This document shows positions 41,402 through 51,798 of a DNA stretch of 64,000 nt, piece by piece (position 1 is the first letter of the stretch; every line of letters starts with the position of its first letter). The position numbers and the translations under genes are program-made. The DNA comes from Chrysogorgia sp. JL179-B06 (lineage: Eukaryota > Cnidaria > Anthozoa > Scleralcyonacea > Chrysogorgiidae), in NCBI GenBank assembly GCA_035772405.1, contig JAYKKM010000181.1, positions 682,501 through 746,500 on the forward strand, in the 5' to 3' direction. The notes under the pieces were generated by a model that was not told the DNA's origin, did no database searches, and saw only the letters and a list, made by a program, of their open reading frames with translations.

Positions 41402-43692
41402 ATGAACAATGTTTCATTACCATTTCAACACCCTTTTATGTTAACGTTATGTGGTCCTAGTCAAAGCGGGAAAACATATTGGATATTACAATTATTGAAA
41501 AATATTAAAGTGCATATAACGTCAAAAACTTTTTTTGGATTAATGAATTCGCCATACTCAGAGGATTTGAACAAGGTATAACTAAGCTTTAACAGATAAG
41601 TATTTCCAAAGATATCTTGCCTTGAACAGCGCGTTTTGAAAGTCATGGCCGGGAGAAAAGAGTCTGGGTGCGAAGTGGACGTTTGACGTCATAGCGGGAA
41701 CACGGCAAAATAAACTTATCGGTAAACAACTGCGAAATTGTGCTATCTACTGTCTTCTGACGAGCTTGTTTGGTGCGCGAGGAGGGGAAAATCGATAGAT
41801 TTTACTTTATTTATTCTAAAAAGCCTTCGTGAGAGCTGAAGTCAATTCTTAACGAATTTCGTCAATGAAAACTTGGAAAAAGATCGGATAGGAGACCAAA
41901 GGTACATTGGGCACTGACGCCTAGTCCCTCAAAATACAGTCAAGAAATTCCAAATGAATGCTTTGTTATGCCAATTTCCTCGATAGAACAACATATTACT
42001 AGCATGATTAGGAAAAATGGCTCATAAAACAATTCTCGCTACACTGTCGTTACACGCGAAGATTTCCAACGCTTCTTTGAAGAGCAGCATTATTTAATAC
42101 AGTCAATAATTAATAATATCTAATAATGGCTTGTTTGACTTCCCTTCTTTATATCAGTTTCCATTTTTGTGATATTGTCTTTGTAATAATTTATTTCCTA
42201 CTTGTTTCGTGTGCTATAAACTCAGAATACAAAAATTTTGTATGAAACATGATATTCAGCTGACGTGCTGTGACAGATGTAAACAGTAGGCAATACTTCA
42301 GACTGTGGAAGTATTAAACAGTCACTGCGATCACATGTGATTTACTCGGTATAAATCGTCAGTTTATTCAAGTAAGTTGTGAAATCGTTCAGTACTTCAG
42401 TTACTACACCATGGTGAACACATGAATGGCTCAACTTTGTGCCTAGTCTGAGATCATTCGGGCATAAGATATATGACTGTCATATATTTTATATAGTGAC
42501 GCAGTGTACTGGCTTATGCTGCTAACTTTGTGAGTCAAGTGTTTGGATATTTCCACATTTATGTCACATCAATTCTCCATAATACAAAATATCAAAACAA
42601 CAAATACTTATGAAACTTTGTAAAGCGTAAATAAACCGTTTCTTACTAGTAAGTTGGTTTTTAGAGCGTTAGATTCAAGCTCCGCTGTACCGCCTGTACG
42701 GGCCAATTTTAATATGAACGACACACTTTATTTGCAGTGATGACTCGAGATCGCATCTATTTCTCAACCGAATTCAACGAGATCTTTCCTCTAGTTCTCG
42801 TAGCATCTCGCTAGAATTATACATTGAAAAAAACTGTTTCCCCTTTCCATGTGCTTCAAAATAGCCAGATAAACAACTGATTATACAGTTGTTTTCTTAT
42901 AAATGCAACTGATGTGTTCCCGCTATGACGTCAGAAGCTCAATTTCGGACTCAGACTCTTTTCTCCCGGCCATGATTTTAAAACATCGAATTTTGGCATG
43001 TTCAAACTTCAATATCTCAGGAAATACTTATCTGTTACAACTTTGTTATACCTTGTTCGAATCCCCTCAGTACACTGGATTTGACGATCAAATAAAAGTT
43101 TTTGACGTTATACGCACTTTAACATTATGATTACACCCGCAATTGTTAAAATGGTTTATTTATATTCAATTTATCAACCTCTGTACGCTGAAATGGAAAA
43201 AGTTCTTGCGGAAAAAACAGATATTAGTGTTGAATTTATCGATTGTCAAAAGGGTATTCCCCGCATTACCGATATACAAACGAATACCCGTGAAAATACG
43301 TTAATAATATTAGATGATCTCATGTTAGTTGCAACATCATCAAAAGAAAATCTTGAAAGAATAGTAATATTGCAACTCAAGATGTCCATCATCGTAATAT
43401 TAGTGTTATTTTTACATGTCAAAATTTAACATATGGTAATGGTAAATTGCGAAATTTACGTGTCAATAGTCAATATTATGTTATGTTTAAAAATTTAAGC
43501 GATTATAATAATATGTATACGATATGTGATAATAAAAAAATTAATAGAAATAGATTTAATAAAGTATTAAGTGAAATTAATGAAAAACCCTATGGTTATT
43601 TGGTATTTGATAATTGTAGAAAAGGGTATGAAAATTGTAGAATTAGAACCAATGTATTTCCACATGAATCAACGATAATCTATGATTTGTAA
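41402..43692 (+). pseudogene. A32-type genome-packaging ATPase split by a TTAA element
   Basis: The start ATG at 41402 follows the polymerase stop directly. GPSQSGKTYW (about 41453-41482) is the Walker A motif. The frame is interrupted by the insert 41509-43118 and continues in phase at 43119 with MVYLYSIYQPLY. TLIILDDLM (about 43300-43326) is the Walker B motif. A frameshift near 43365 precedes the C-terminal part (SVIFTCQNLTYGNGK, where the Gln may act as sensor, and NSQYYVMFKNLSD) to the stop at 43692. FtsK/HerA-class ATPases of this kind pump DNA into capsids of Mavericks and related viruses. Confidence 0.85.
41505..43122. mobile_element. non-autonomous TTAA (Kolobok-type) element, 1610 bp
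   Basis: The insert is 41509-43118, with TTAA at 41505-41508 and 43119-43122. The inverted repeats exceed 100 bp; they begin AGTGCATATAACGTCAAAAA on the left and AGTGCGTATAACGTCAAAAA (complement) on the right, and include GAACAAGGTATAAC. Its first bases, AGTGC, are shared with the 569-bp element at 28 kb. No transposase is present, and short open frames within are fortuitous. Confidence 0.9.
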
Positions 43693-43763
43693 ATAAATGT
43701 AAAAAGAAAAATAAAATGTTTTTTTGAAAAAAATAAGAGTTGTTGAAAATCGTTTTTTAAAAA

Positions 43764-43774
43764 GTATATATATA
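43764..43774 (+). promoter_or_regulatory. TATA box for the gene at 43808
   Basis: GTATATATATAG lies about 35-45 bases before ATG 43808 and is followed by a short GC-rich stretch. This spacing is normal for a TATA-driven polymerase II start. Confidence 0.5.
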
Positions 43775-43807
43775 GTATGGGGCGTGTGTGAATTTTTTTT
43801 TAAAAAC

Positions 43808-44005
43808 ATGGCAAGAAGAAGATATAGAAGCAGGAGGGGAATTATCCTTAGAAAAAAGAAACAAAAAGGGGGTAGTGTTCTAGATATTTTTGGACCTTTG
43901 GGATCGTTAGTTGGAAATCAATTGGGAATTGGTATTCGAAAAAGAAAAAGAAATCAAAAAGGAGGGTTTGGACGTTTGTTACTTAAAGCACTGGGGAAAA
44001 TATAA
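43808..44005 (+). CDS. basic core/minor capsid protein with QKGG motifs (65 aa)
   Basis: ATG 43808 gives MARRRYRSRRG, a strongly basic start. The product contains KKQKGGSVLDIFGPLGSLVG and NQKGGFGRLLLKALG: two QKGG motifs, each followed by a hydrophobic segment. This resembles small adenovirus-like core or minor capsid precursors that the viral protease processes at GG. An upstream in-frame start (43724) would add a hydrophobic leader, but the TATA box favours 43808. The frame is intact. Confidence 0.65.
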   Translation: MARRRYRSRRGIILRKKKQKGGSVLDIFGPLGSLVGNQLGIGIRKRKRNQKGGFGRLLLKALGKI

Positions 44006-44048
44006 AAAAATCCATAAATCACTGTAAATAATTAATTTTTTTGTTTAA

Positions 44049-44661
44049 TTAAAAATTGGCATTATTAAAACTACAACATGACTGATTGTTATTACTCTTA
44101 CAATTTTTTTTACATTTTTTATTATATATTCCTACGAGTACACTACCTAAAATTGTTTCTATTTTTTTTTTAAATTTAATATCGTTTTTTAGTTTAATAC
44201 GTTCATTTTTAAATATTTTTTGTTTATTATTATTTTCGATTTCATTACGACATTGATTGTATAAATATAATAAACTCCAATTTCCACACACTGCAGTATT
44301 TTTGGATTGTAATTGTTTACTTTGAATATATTGAAATGTTAGTCCTTTTTTTACACTATAATCATACCAATATTCACGTTTATAAAACGAGACATCTTTT
44401 GCAAAACTATCAAAAAAAATTCATATGTTTTTCTTTATCCACCCATATAGCAACCCAATGTTGACCGTTTTGATCTGCTTCATCCGTATTCCAAATCCAA
44501 CACGAGGGATAATAAATTTTTTTAGGAAAAATATTTGCAGGAAATGTACCCAAATAATATTTATTTAAAAACTTATTTATTTTTGAAATTTGATTAATCT
44601 CGTTCGTAAATAAAAATTGGGTTAAAAAACAATGTAAATTCATTGATTTTTTCGTCGCCAT
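44049..44661 (-). pseudogene. adenovirus-type cysteine protease, one frameshift
   Basis: The first part (44661-44410) holds GTFPANIFP, SCWIWNTDEAD and GQHWVAIWVD with the catalytic His. A frameshift near 44410, in an A-run, leads to the second part, in which Gln-rich sequence is followed by VCGNWSLLYLYNQC with the catalytic Cys (about 44285). The Asp/Asn of the triad probably lies in the FFDSF turn just after the frame change. These C48-like proteases mature the capsid by cutting after GG motifs. It lies just downstream of, and overlapping, the 196-residue gene, on the same strand. Confidence 0.85.
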
Positions 44662-45324
44662 TTTCTTTGTGTTGAATAGGGTGTTGAAGGCGGGGTAGGA
44701 ATGTGGGTGGTGAGTGATGTAGATGGTTCTTCGTTACTCGCAAGACCCGAAGTGGTTTTTCCCAAATTTATATAACGTTGTCGTAATTTTATATTACGTA
44801 TATAATAGGCAGGCATATGTAATTTTTTCAATTCTTTTAAAGCAGCCGTCTGCTTATGTTGTGTAAGATTGAACATGTTTTGTTTGCTGACATTATGCGT
44901 TAAATCGTATAATAAATCATGATGGTTTATTGCAACACCGTTTAATTTTATTATATCTGTACCCCCAATTTTAATTTTTTTCCTTTCAAGAAATTCTTTT
45001 ATTTGTTGACCACTTGTCACAGTCGGCGTTTTCCTTACCTCGGGTGATTCATCATTGGTCACCTCATTTTCAAATTCATTACTTTTTCTTTTCATATTTT
45101 GTTGTCTTTTTAAAAAACTAACCATACTCTCTGCGACACGTTGATCATTATTAACTTTTTTCATTTCTTCTTTCATTTTATTTTTACTTTCAATAAGATC
45201 GAAATTATTTTTGTTGTTAATTCCCTGCAATAATTTTTCGTTTTCATGATCAGTTTTTGATTAAATCTAAAATTTCATTTAATTTACTCGGATTAATTAA
45301 TTGCATTTTATTTACTTCGGTCAT
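44640..45324 (-). pseudogene. virion-associated protein of unknown function, one frameshift
   Basis: The start ATG at 45324 opens MTEVNKMQLIN and continues for 24 codons to an A-run near 45258; there the frame shifts into a 196-residue frame that ends at 44640. The protein is charged and helical at first, has a middle segment with LNGVAINHHDLLYDLTHN, and ends in a Pro/Thr/Ser-rich tail followed by basic residues. It overlaps the protease start by 22 bases, typical of a compact late gene block. No homology was recognised. Confidence 0.5.
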
Positions 45325-45870
45325 TTTTTTTTATTTGTTGGTTAAGTAATTTGTATGCTTTTTGACATATGTTGATTATACGAAAATCCTCAGATAATAA
45401 TATTTTTAAATCTTTTTCTTTTATTTTGTTCTTTGAAAACTTATTCAAAATATATTTATTATCACTGGAAAGTTGGATAGAAATTTTTTTATTTAAAATA
45501 TTTTTAGCAATGTATTGTAATTTATTAATTAATTGAGAATCTAACAACGTATTTTTTTTATCAATATCTGCTTTAAGATATTTTTTTAACGATGGTAAAA
45601 AATCCTTTTTTTTTTTTCAAAAGCTTTTTTCTTTATTTTATTTAATTGAACTAATGTTTCTAAAAATTTTAAATCATCTTCGCAACTTGATGAAGAAGAA
45701 GTAACGGAACTTTCACTATCCATTTCATCACTAACATCATCGCTAACAACATCGCTATCATTTTCACTATCGACTTCATCCTCTTCATCATCATCATCTC
45801 TTGAATTATCATTTTTTTCGTCTTTTTTTACCTCTTCTTTTTTTAATTCATCATTTTTTTCTTCATTCAT
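45308..45870 (-). pseudogene. acidic-start virion protein, one frameshift
   Basis: From ATG 45870 the first 85 residues are very acidic (a long run of Asp, Glu and Ser) and end in a basic segment KKKAFEKKKR. A frameshift near 45600, in a T-run, leads on through LLDSQLINKLQYIAKNIL and ILLSEDFRIINICQKAYKLL to the stop at 45308. The gene overlaps the next one by 17 bases. It probably is a structural or assembly protein by position between capsid and protease genes; the family is not recognised. Confidence 0.5.
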
Positions 45871-46043
45871 TTTTTTTATGCATAAACTGAAAACGGTGGA
45901 AATACAAGAATATGTTCACGATTTAGGGGTATTTTGTTAATAACTGTTTTTTTTATTTTTGGTTATTTTATTCTATTCTTTGTTGTAATGGGTTTTGTGT
46001 TCTTCATTTTTTTTGTACATCCCCTTGTCACAAATGTTGATAA

Positions 46044-47375
46044 TTAAATGCTGTGTAATAATCTTGCAGGGGTATTTAATCCTACTCTAATTTCATTTCG
46101 AAATTCACCAACAAATATTAACGCCCCTGCCACTGTATTTTGAGAAAAATGAAAATCGACATTAACATTTCCCGATGGTCTTATGGGTAATACTGCAAGA
46201 TGAGAGTCTCTATTATCTGTTAAATCAAATGCTAATATAGAATACCCGTTTATAAAGTCATTATAAGTCATGGGCATTTCTGAATAGTTGCGATTTAATA
46301 CCGAACGTAATTTTGAGTAAGCTTCAGCATGATTTTCTATTCTCCCGGAAACAGCGTTATTTACCGAAACTTCAACATTATCATAATTAGGACAGTTAAA
46401 CTCAAAAATATTATGAGTATATGCTCTGTTCCAATTTGCTAATGGGGAAAATACAATATATAAACGTGTAGGAACGCTACCATTAAACACATCGATTACT
46501 TGATGTGAATTTCGTCCTGCAACTACTGATTCAGTAATACAACGATAATTGGTTGTATAATATAATGTTTCTTTATTATGGGTCACCATCCCTATATTAA
46601 GCGCATTTGATAATTGTTTTTTGGGTTTAAATACAGGAATTTTTATTTTAAAATCGTCTAGGGTAATTATAGTATCTGCAACGGGCATATTCGCATGATT
46701 GGCCCCCATCATTACAATTGTATTTAATGCACGCGTTAAACGTAATTCAACTTTATACGCTGTAGGAATATATATTTCAGCACCACCTTCGCTAAATAAT
46801 GAACAATCAATCTCATCTATCAAATTCTGTGATTGATTTTGAAATGCAAGTACTTTTTGTCTCCCTCCTGCATTCACGACATTTGCATTATCAGTGAAAC
46901 CCGCGATATCGCTCATATGTTCGGCTGTATCTAAATATGCTAAATTAAGCTCTTTAGAATCTTTATATCCCGACGGTGTTTGACGCATTATAAATTGTAT
47001 CCAAGATGCAAAATGTGTAAAATTATCTGATGGTGTAATTAAATTTTCATTTATTTTTAATTCTTTTGTTTTCCACATTGTACGAAGGGGTAATGAAATC
47101 ATCGAAAACCCCGATGCTGCAGGTGCTATAACTCCAGCAGCATTTCTAATCGATACTCTAGCCATTATTTTAGCATCGCTTGTTTTCATTAATCCAACGG
47201 CATTCCCATGCCTTGTAAACGTGTATACTGACGATTGATTATCTACAGGCGTTGCGATAATTTCCGTTTCACGACATTCCGTAAACGTATCATTATAGGG
47301 TGATGAAGTAAAAAATTGTAAAGGCTTGCTAAATAATATGTCATTTTTTTCCACATCTTCAATTTTTTTACTCAT
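46044..47375 (-). CDS. double-jelly-roll major capsid protein (443 aa), intact
   Basis: The product has the length and beta-rich pattern of Polinton/adintovirus major capsid proteins: alternating strands throughout, two jelly-roll halves (about residues 40-230 and 240-440), and the C-terminal signature YSILAFDLTDNRDSH followed by an alternating hydrophobic end. Element 3's capsid has YALYAFDLTPDM at the same place. It forms the hexon-like capsomers of the icosahedral shell. Unlike nearby genes, it has no break in 1.3 kb. It lies in the minus-strand late block between the pVI-like gene (47546-47385) and the acidic protein gene. Confidence 0.9.
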   Translation of the reverse strand: MSKKIEDVEKNDILFSKPLQFFTSSPYNDTFTECRETEIIATPVDNQSSVYTFTRHGNAVGLMKTSDAKIMARVSIRNAAGVIAPAASGFSMISLPLRTMWKTKELKINENLITPSDNFTHFASWIQFIMRQTPSGYKDSKELNLAYLDTAEHMSDIAGFTDNANVVNAGGRQKVLAFQNQSQNLIDEIDCSLFSEGGAEIYIPTAYKVELRLTRALNTIVMMGANHANMPVADTIITLDDFKIKIPVFKPKKQLSNALNIGMVTHNKETLYYTTNYRCITESVVAGRNSHQVIDVFNGSVPTRLYIVFSPLANWNRAYTHNIFEFNCPNYDNVEVSVNNAVSGRIENHAEAYSKLRSVLNRNYSEMPMTYNDFINGYSILAFDLTDNRDSHLAVLPIRPSGNVNVDFHFSQNTVAGALIFVGEFRNEIRVGLNTPARLLHSI

Positions 47376-47384
47376 TTTTTTTTT

Positions 47385-47546
47385 TTAAACGTTAATTTTA
47401 AGAATATTTGAAAGTGTTCCCAACACTTGAGGAAGAAACATACCCAGTGCCAATGCTCCACCAAAACCTCCTTTTTGTATTTTTCTTCTACGTTATCTTA
47501 TTCCTCTTTTGTTTTTTCTTTTTTTGATATATTTTTTACGCGTCAT
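47385..47546 (-). pseudogene. small membrane-active minor capsid peptide with internal stop
   Basis: From ATG 47546 the frame encodes a basic start (MTRKKYIKKRKNKRG), meets an in-frame TAA at 47495-47493, and continues in the same frame through KIQKGGFGGALALGMFLPQ to a stop at 47385. The QKGG motif and hydrophobic segment match the other small proteins of this element. The region is too short for usual ORF lists. The premature stop is a point change. It sits just upstream of the capsid gene, as minor capsid genes often do. Confidence 0.55.
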
Positions 47547-47661
47547 TTATTTTATTTTTAAAAAACAACAATAACCACAACAACAATAAAAATAATAATA
47601 ATATACACAACATGATTTTTTTATATAACTTTTTTTTTATTTATACTTTTTTTTACACAGT

Positions 47662-47922
47662 CTATCTATTTTGTAAAAAACGTATTACATTTGGATCTAT
47701 TTTTTTTCTCTTTTTTTTATTATCACTTGTATAATAAGTATCTAAATTTAAATTTGAGGGTAATCCCACACCCTCATTTAATAAAATTTCTTTCTTAGTT
47801 GGATTTTCTTTATTTTTTCTTTTCACAACAAAATATGATGAGGAATAATTTTTTCCACGATTTCTACCGTTTAACAATTCAGTATAATCTTCTACGGATA
47901 GTTCATTTATTTTTTCAGTCAT
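47662..47922 (-). CDS. small basic late protein (86 aa)
   Basis: The likely start is ATG 47922, because the upstream in-frame start is only a TTG; ATGA overlaps the stop of the previous gene. The product begins MTEKINELSVEDYTEL and is Lys/Asn-rich, with a basic C-terminal cluster. The frame is intact. Unrecognised; a virion role is inferred from location. Confidence 0.5.
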   Translation of the reverse strand: MTEKINELSVEDYTELLNGRNRGKNYSSSYFVVKRKNKENPTKKEILLNEGVGLPSNLNLDTYYTSDNKKKRKKIDPNVIRFLQNR

Positions 47923-48038
47923 TATTTTTTTCTTCAAATAAATTTATATATATATTAATTTCTTCACCTTTTAACGGCACGTTATTCTCATAGTTAATAA
48001 AGAACTGTAGTGATTGTTTAGCCTCTTTATCACTCATA
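47919..48038 (-). CDS. short acidic late ORF (39 aa)
   Basis: ATG 48038 opens a 39-codon frame encoding MSDKEAKQSLQFFINY and an acidic end. Its stop overlaps the next gene's start as ATGA (47922-47919), a sign of translational coupling or dense packing. Function unknown. Confidence 0.45.
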
Positions 48039-48111
48039 AATAAAAAATAGGGGAATTTTTTTTTTTCATCATTTAATGATGTATAAGGATTTTTTCGTCA
48101 ATATAAAATAA

Positions 48112-48402
48112 TTATTTTATAGTATATATAAAACGTTGTGTTGCATTGGAAATAATAGTAGATGAAGAAACTGAAATCGTTCCATTATTTATTTTTTTTG
48201 ATTGTGTTATTGCACTGAAATCCATTTTGTTTGCACACGTAATTCGAAATGAATTTTTGATATTTTTATATTCAATCGAATTTAAATTCCATAAAAAAAT
48301 TTTCCCACTATTTACTAACACGTAAAGAGAAAAAGGATAAAATATTTTATATTCTTTAATTATCATTTCCCCATTTTTTTCTTCAAGAACAATCAAAAGC
48401 AT
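48112..48402 (-). CDS. small beta-rich late protein (96 aa)
   Basis: The start ATG (48402-48400) shares bases with the stop of the penton gene (TAATG). The product has alternating hydrophobic residues (IKEYKIFYPFSLYVLVNSGKI; NGTISVSSSTII), so it is probably beta-rich. No motif is recognised. Its coupling to the penton gene suggests a virion component such as a fibre- or cement-like protein, by inference only. Confidence 0.5.
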   Translation of the reverse strand: MLLIVLEEKNGEMIIKEYKIFYPFSLYVLVNSGKIFLWNLNSIEYKNIKNSFRITCANKMDFSAITQSKKINNGTISVSSSTIISNATQRFIYTIK

Positions 48403-49358
48403 TATGTTGAATGTATTAAAGAATCAATACTAAGCGTTCCTGAATCAAAAGGAACTAATTTTCCTGTAGTATCTTTAACTTTAATATGAATTTCTCTTAT
48501 GTCTTTTTTTAATTTTCTCAATGATTTTGGGGACTATAATAAACTAATTGTCCATCCCCCCACCACCTTGTCGATTCCATTGAATGGGTACTGTTGTTAA
48601 CAATGCGGAACAACTATCACCAACTAACCCCAGTTCTATTTCATCACAATATATAAACATTTTATTTAATCCGTCGGATACATCGGGTAAGTAATCAAAA
48701 TGTTTAGAAAAAAGGGTTCGAGGTGCAGGGTTATCTTTTTTTATTTCAAACAAGAGAGGTACGATTTCAAGACCTTTTTCATTTTTTAAACCTAGCATAA
48801 AAGCTATTTTTTTTTGAAAATAATATATTAATCTTTTGATTAAAAGAAGCATATTGAATACCCTTTTTTTCTACCGTAGTCTTGTTAGATAATCGAAATT
48901 CATTTACCTGTAATCCATCGGCTGCTTTACTCGCATTTTCATATACCCAATACTCAATCTCAACATTAACATTAATAATTACTTTCCCATTTGACCCCGA
49001 TGGTAAAAAAAATTTCAAATCCTTCTAAGATATTATTTAAAAATATAATTAATGAAGACAAATCATAAATTCCGTCGGGTATAATAAATTTATCCGATGT
49101 AAAAACGAACTCACTGTTTGCGTATACCGAATTATTAATTTCTTCAGGTATAAAATTCTTTTAGGTTATGATAAATGAAAAAAAACATTCATCACCTACA
49201 ATATTTTTAGTTGTTTGAGGATAACAAACTTGTAAAACTTCTAAAAAACATTCATTGTTCAAAGCATCAATGGGTTGTGCAATTTTCATTTCAAAATCAT
49301 TAATCAAATTCTTTTGAAGTCCTCTTGATATTGAATTACTAGCAATGTGTAAATTCAT
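48402..49358 (-). pseudogene. penton (single-jelly-roll minor capsid) protein, broken
   Basis: ATG 49358 starts MNLHIASNSISRGL. The frame breaks near 49161, passes a region with several stops, resumes at 49018 (FFLPSGSNGKVIINVNVEIEYWV), shifts near 48815, and continues through MFIYCDEIELGLVGDSCSALLTTVPI; after a further shift near 48545 it ends with DTTGKLVPFDSGTLSI at 48402. The segments VYCDIVQPQVVG and TVPI of the element 3 penton match YCDEIELGLVG and TVPI in order. Pentons occupy the 5-fold vertices. At least four frame changes break this copy. Confidence 0.8.
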
Positions 49359-50270
49359 TTTTTTTTTAAAACTTGTAATTCAGCACGATAAAAAATTCCT
49401 TTAATTTCTTCACGTTGTTCGTCTTCTAATTGATATGTAACGGGATCGGTGATAAATACTTTTTTAATAAAAAATATCTCATTTGTCCATCGTCGAAGAC
49501 TGCTTTTTTCAAAAATATTATTTTTTACTCTCGCAATACGTACACGAGTACCTTCTTGTATCAGATCTTGAATGGGAATAGGATAATTTAAATGATCACG
49601 TACTATTTTATTTTTTACTTTACGTATTTTTCCTTTTTTTTCTTGGCGATAAATTTCAAAAGGTGTTGCACCAGCTAATGCTTTATGTGTGGAATTATTA
49701 TTACGATTAACAATAAGGGGTAAATACTGAATATAGTCAAATTCTCCAGTCATTGTTAAAACACGACGAACCATTGTTTTTAAAGTTCCAATTACACGTT
49801 CCACATGGGATGCTTTTATTTCTCTATTATACGTATGAAATACTTCAAAATTATACTTTTTACTTAATTTCGTACGTATATCTTGAAATTCTGTTCCTTC
49901 ATCACTTTGAATTTTAAGAGGGGCTATTCCTTCTTCAATAAGAATACTTTCAAATTTATTTTTAACATTATTAGACGTTTTTCTTTTTTATTAATTTTAC
50001 CCAACAAAATCTTGAAAAAATATCAATACACACCAACCAATAACGATATTGATTATTATATCGGGCTAAATCTTTATTTTCAGCTAAATCAATTTCCCAT
50101 TGTTCATTATTTTTATTAACAGCATATTTCAAACGTCTATATTTTTTTTTTACTACTACTATGTAATCTATAATTAGAATAATCCTCATCAGTTAATGTC
50201 TCTCCTTTAATAATCTTGAAGCTTTTTCAATAAAGTCAGCAGAAAATTTAGTTTTTTTCTTTTTACTCAT
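49355..50270 (-). pseudogene. element 2 DDE integrase, two frameshifts
   Basis: ATG 50270 gives a basic start. A frame change near 50190 leads to KYAVNKNNEQWEIDLAEN, with the first catalytic Asp, and YRYWLVCIDIFSRF. A second change near 49975 leads to IQSDEGTEFQD, with the second Asp, and SHVERVIGTLK, with the Glu (about 49795). The C-terminal part (TRVRIARVKNNIFEKSS, TDPVTYQLEDEQREEI) is SH3/chromodomain-like. It ends at 49355, overlapping the penton start. It mediates insertion of the viral DNA into the host genome. Confidence 0.88.
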
Positions 50271-50272
50271 TT

Positions 50273-51139
50273 CTATAATAAAGAAATAAAATTAATATAA
50301 TATTCTTCAAGTTCATCAACGAGTTCTTTGTCGCGTAATATCCCGATAATATCAACTTCTATATTTTTACATGCTAACTCTTTATTTATAGTATTACCGT
50401 ACAAACATAATGTATCTTGTATATTTTTACAACATCTAAAACGATAATAAAAAATTTCTGAAATTATTGTTGGACTTAAACGGTGACAAACCTCATCATC
50501 ATCACTTTCTACTTTTATTTTCTTAATCTTTTCGTTGTCGTCGTCATCGTCGACGTCGTCGTCAAAATTGAGTGTGGTTTTCTTTTTCTTCAATACTCGT
50601 TTTTTGACTGGGGTAGGTTGGGATTTATGAGCTGTTGCATGATTATACTTTCTTAGGGCAATAATATATTCATCCAAGGAATCTTTCTTTTTTATATGAA
50701 AACTACCCCAATCATCAGACCATACGATTTCACTTGACGTTGCGTTGTTGTTGTTGTTGTTGTTGTTGCTGGTTGTCGGTGTTGGATCATCGTCAAATTC
50801 CATTGCATCGGCTAATTCGTTATCTTGATGTTGATAACAAATTTCCAAACCACCCCACGCATCTGTACGAACAACCAAACGGCATGTTTGCTTTTTCCAA
50901 TTTTCAAATCTTACCACTTCAAAAAATATCTGCACCAATTTCTCTTGAATGCTAATCTTATTAAGAACATTCAACAATGAAGGAATATGATCATTTTTCA
51001 CTTCAACAGCGCTATTGTATGTGTACTTGTCACATCTTTTATTTGTCGGATATACTTTTGCGAGAATAGCATTATAGTCTGTATACGATTGCATTTTATA
51101 AAAATGATCATATTGTTGTCTCGCATAAAGTTCCGCCAT
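50273..51139 (-). CDS. acidic/Asn-repeat protein with nuclear-type basic cluster (288 aa)
   Basis: The intact product has a folded-looking N-terminal half (TCRLVVRTDAWGGLEICY), a poly-Asn run encoded by AAC repeats at 50739-50770, a basic segment (KKRVLKKKKT) that could be a nuclear localisation signal, an acidic run DDDVDDDDDNEK, and a helical C-terminus with a few Cys. It precedes the integrase gene by three bases. The family is not recognised. A role in transcription or DNA transactions would fit the composition but is unproven. Confidence 0.55.
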   Translation of the reverse strand: MAELYARQQYDHFYKMQSYTDYNAILAKVYPTNKRCDKYTYNSAVEVKNDHIPSLLNVLNKISIQEKLVQIFFEVVRFENWKKQTCRLVVRTDAWGGLEICYQHQDNELADAMEFDDDPTPTTSNNNNNNNNATSSEIVWSDDWGSFHIKKKDSLDEYIIALRKYNHATAHKSQPTPVKKRVLKKKKTTLNFDDDVDDDDDNEKIKKIKVESDDDEVCHRLSPTIISEIFYYRFRCCKNIQDTLCLYGNTINKELACKNIEVDIIGILRDKELVDELEEYYINFISLL

Positions 51140-51339
51140 CTCTGAATCTGTTCCAAGGGTAAATGATGAATCACTGTAGGGATAGTGTTTATTTTATACC
51201 CTCCTCACAATTAAAAAAAATTTCCATCAAAAAAATTTTATTACACTAATAACATGTATAATTGATTACAACATTTGATATCGAATAAACTATAGTGTTT
51301 GCGTTGCATAACTCCTAAAATTTTACATAACTTTTTATG
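51140..51339. other. intergenic DNA
   Basis: The 200 bases before the Asn-repeat gene are AT-rich and carry no recognised ORF. They probably contain the promoter of the minus-strand gene starting at 51139. Confidence 0.4.
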
Positions 51340-51793
51340 TTATTTTTGTGTTTTTATTTTACATTCTATTTTATTTTCTAGAAATGCGACAAGTGCTTTC
51401 CCAATTTTTCCATTTCCATCGGAAAAAGGATGAATGGTTTCAAAAATAAAATAAATCAAAACTGATATATTTTTTTTTGATAGTTTTTTACGTAAAATTC
51501 ATCTAAATGTTCCATATATTGTTGAATATATAAAGGATCAACCCCCTCATGAAATCCAACAAATCTTTTTTTTTTACTGTAATGTCCAGCATTCGTTAAA
51601 TGGACCATAGATATTTCATGAATAGTTTTACAACATTCACTTATTTTTCATTTTTTTCCATATAAAATTTTCGAAGGGCAAAACAAAATCTCCCACATCT
51701 CATCCAAAATTATTTTTCATTTTCTTCGTCTTCTTCCATTCGTATAACATCATACGCAAACACTTTAAATTTTATACAGTCTTTTAATTCCAT
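51340..51793 (-). pseudogene. Fic-domain (AMPylase-type) gene, broken
   Basis: Reading on the minus strand from ATG 51793, short segments in changing frames follow in order: an acidic start, CCKTIHEISMVHL, AGHYSKKKRFVGFHEG, IQQYMEHLDEFYV, and finally ETIHPFSDGNGKIGKAL, ending at 51340. HPFSDGNGK is the Fic active-site loop (HPFx-D/E-GNGR); its last Arg is Lys here. Fic proteins transfer AMP or related groups from nucleotides onto target proteins. Frame changes near 51655 and 51480 and a stop near 51695 inactivate it. Too fragmented to appear as one long frame. Fic genes are unusual in viruses of this type. Confidence 0.78.
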
Positions 51794-51798
51794 TTTTT

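Noticed and set aside
41509..43118. Short frames inside the ATPase insert (for example 42903-43130)
   Set aside because: They lie in the inverted repeats and interior of a non-autonomous transposon, are near-identical between the two TIRs, and resemble nothing known.
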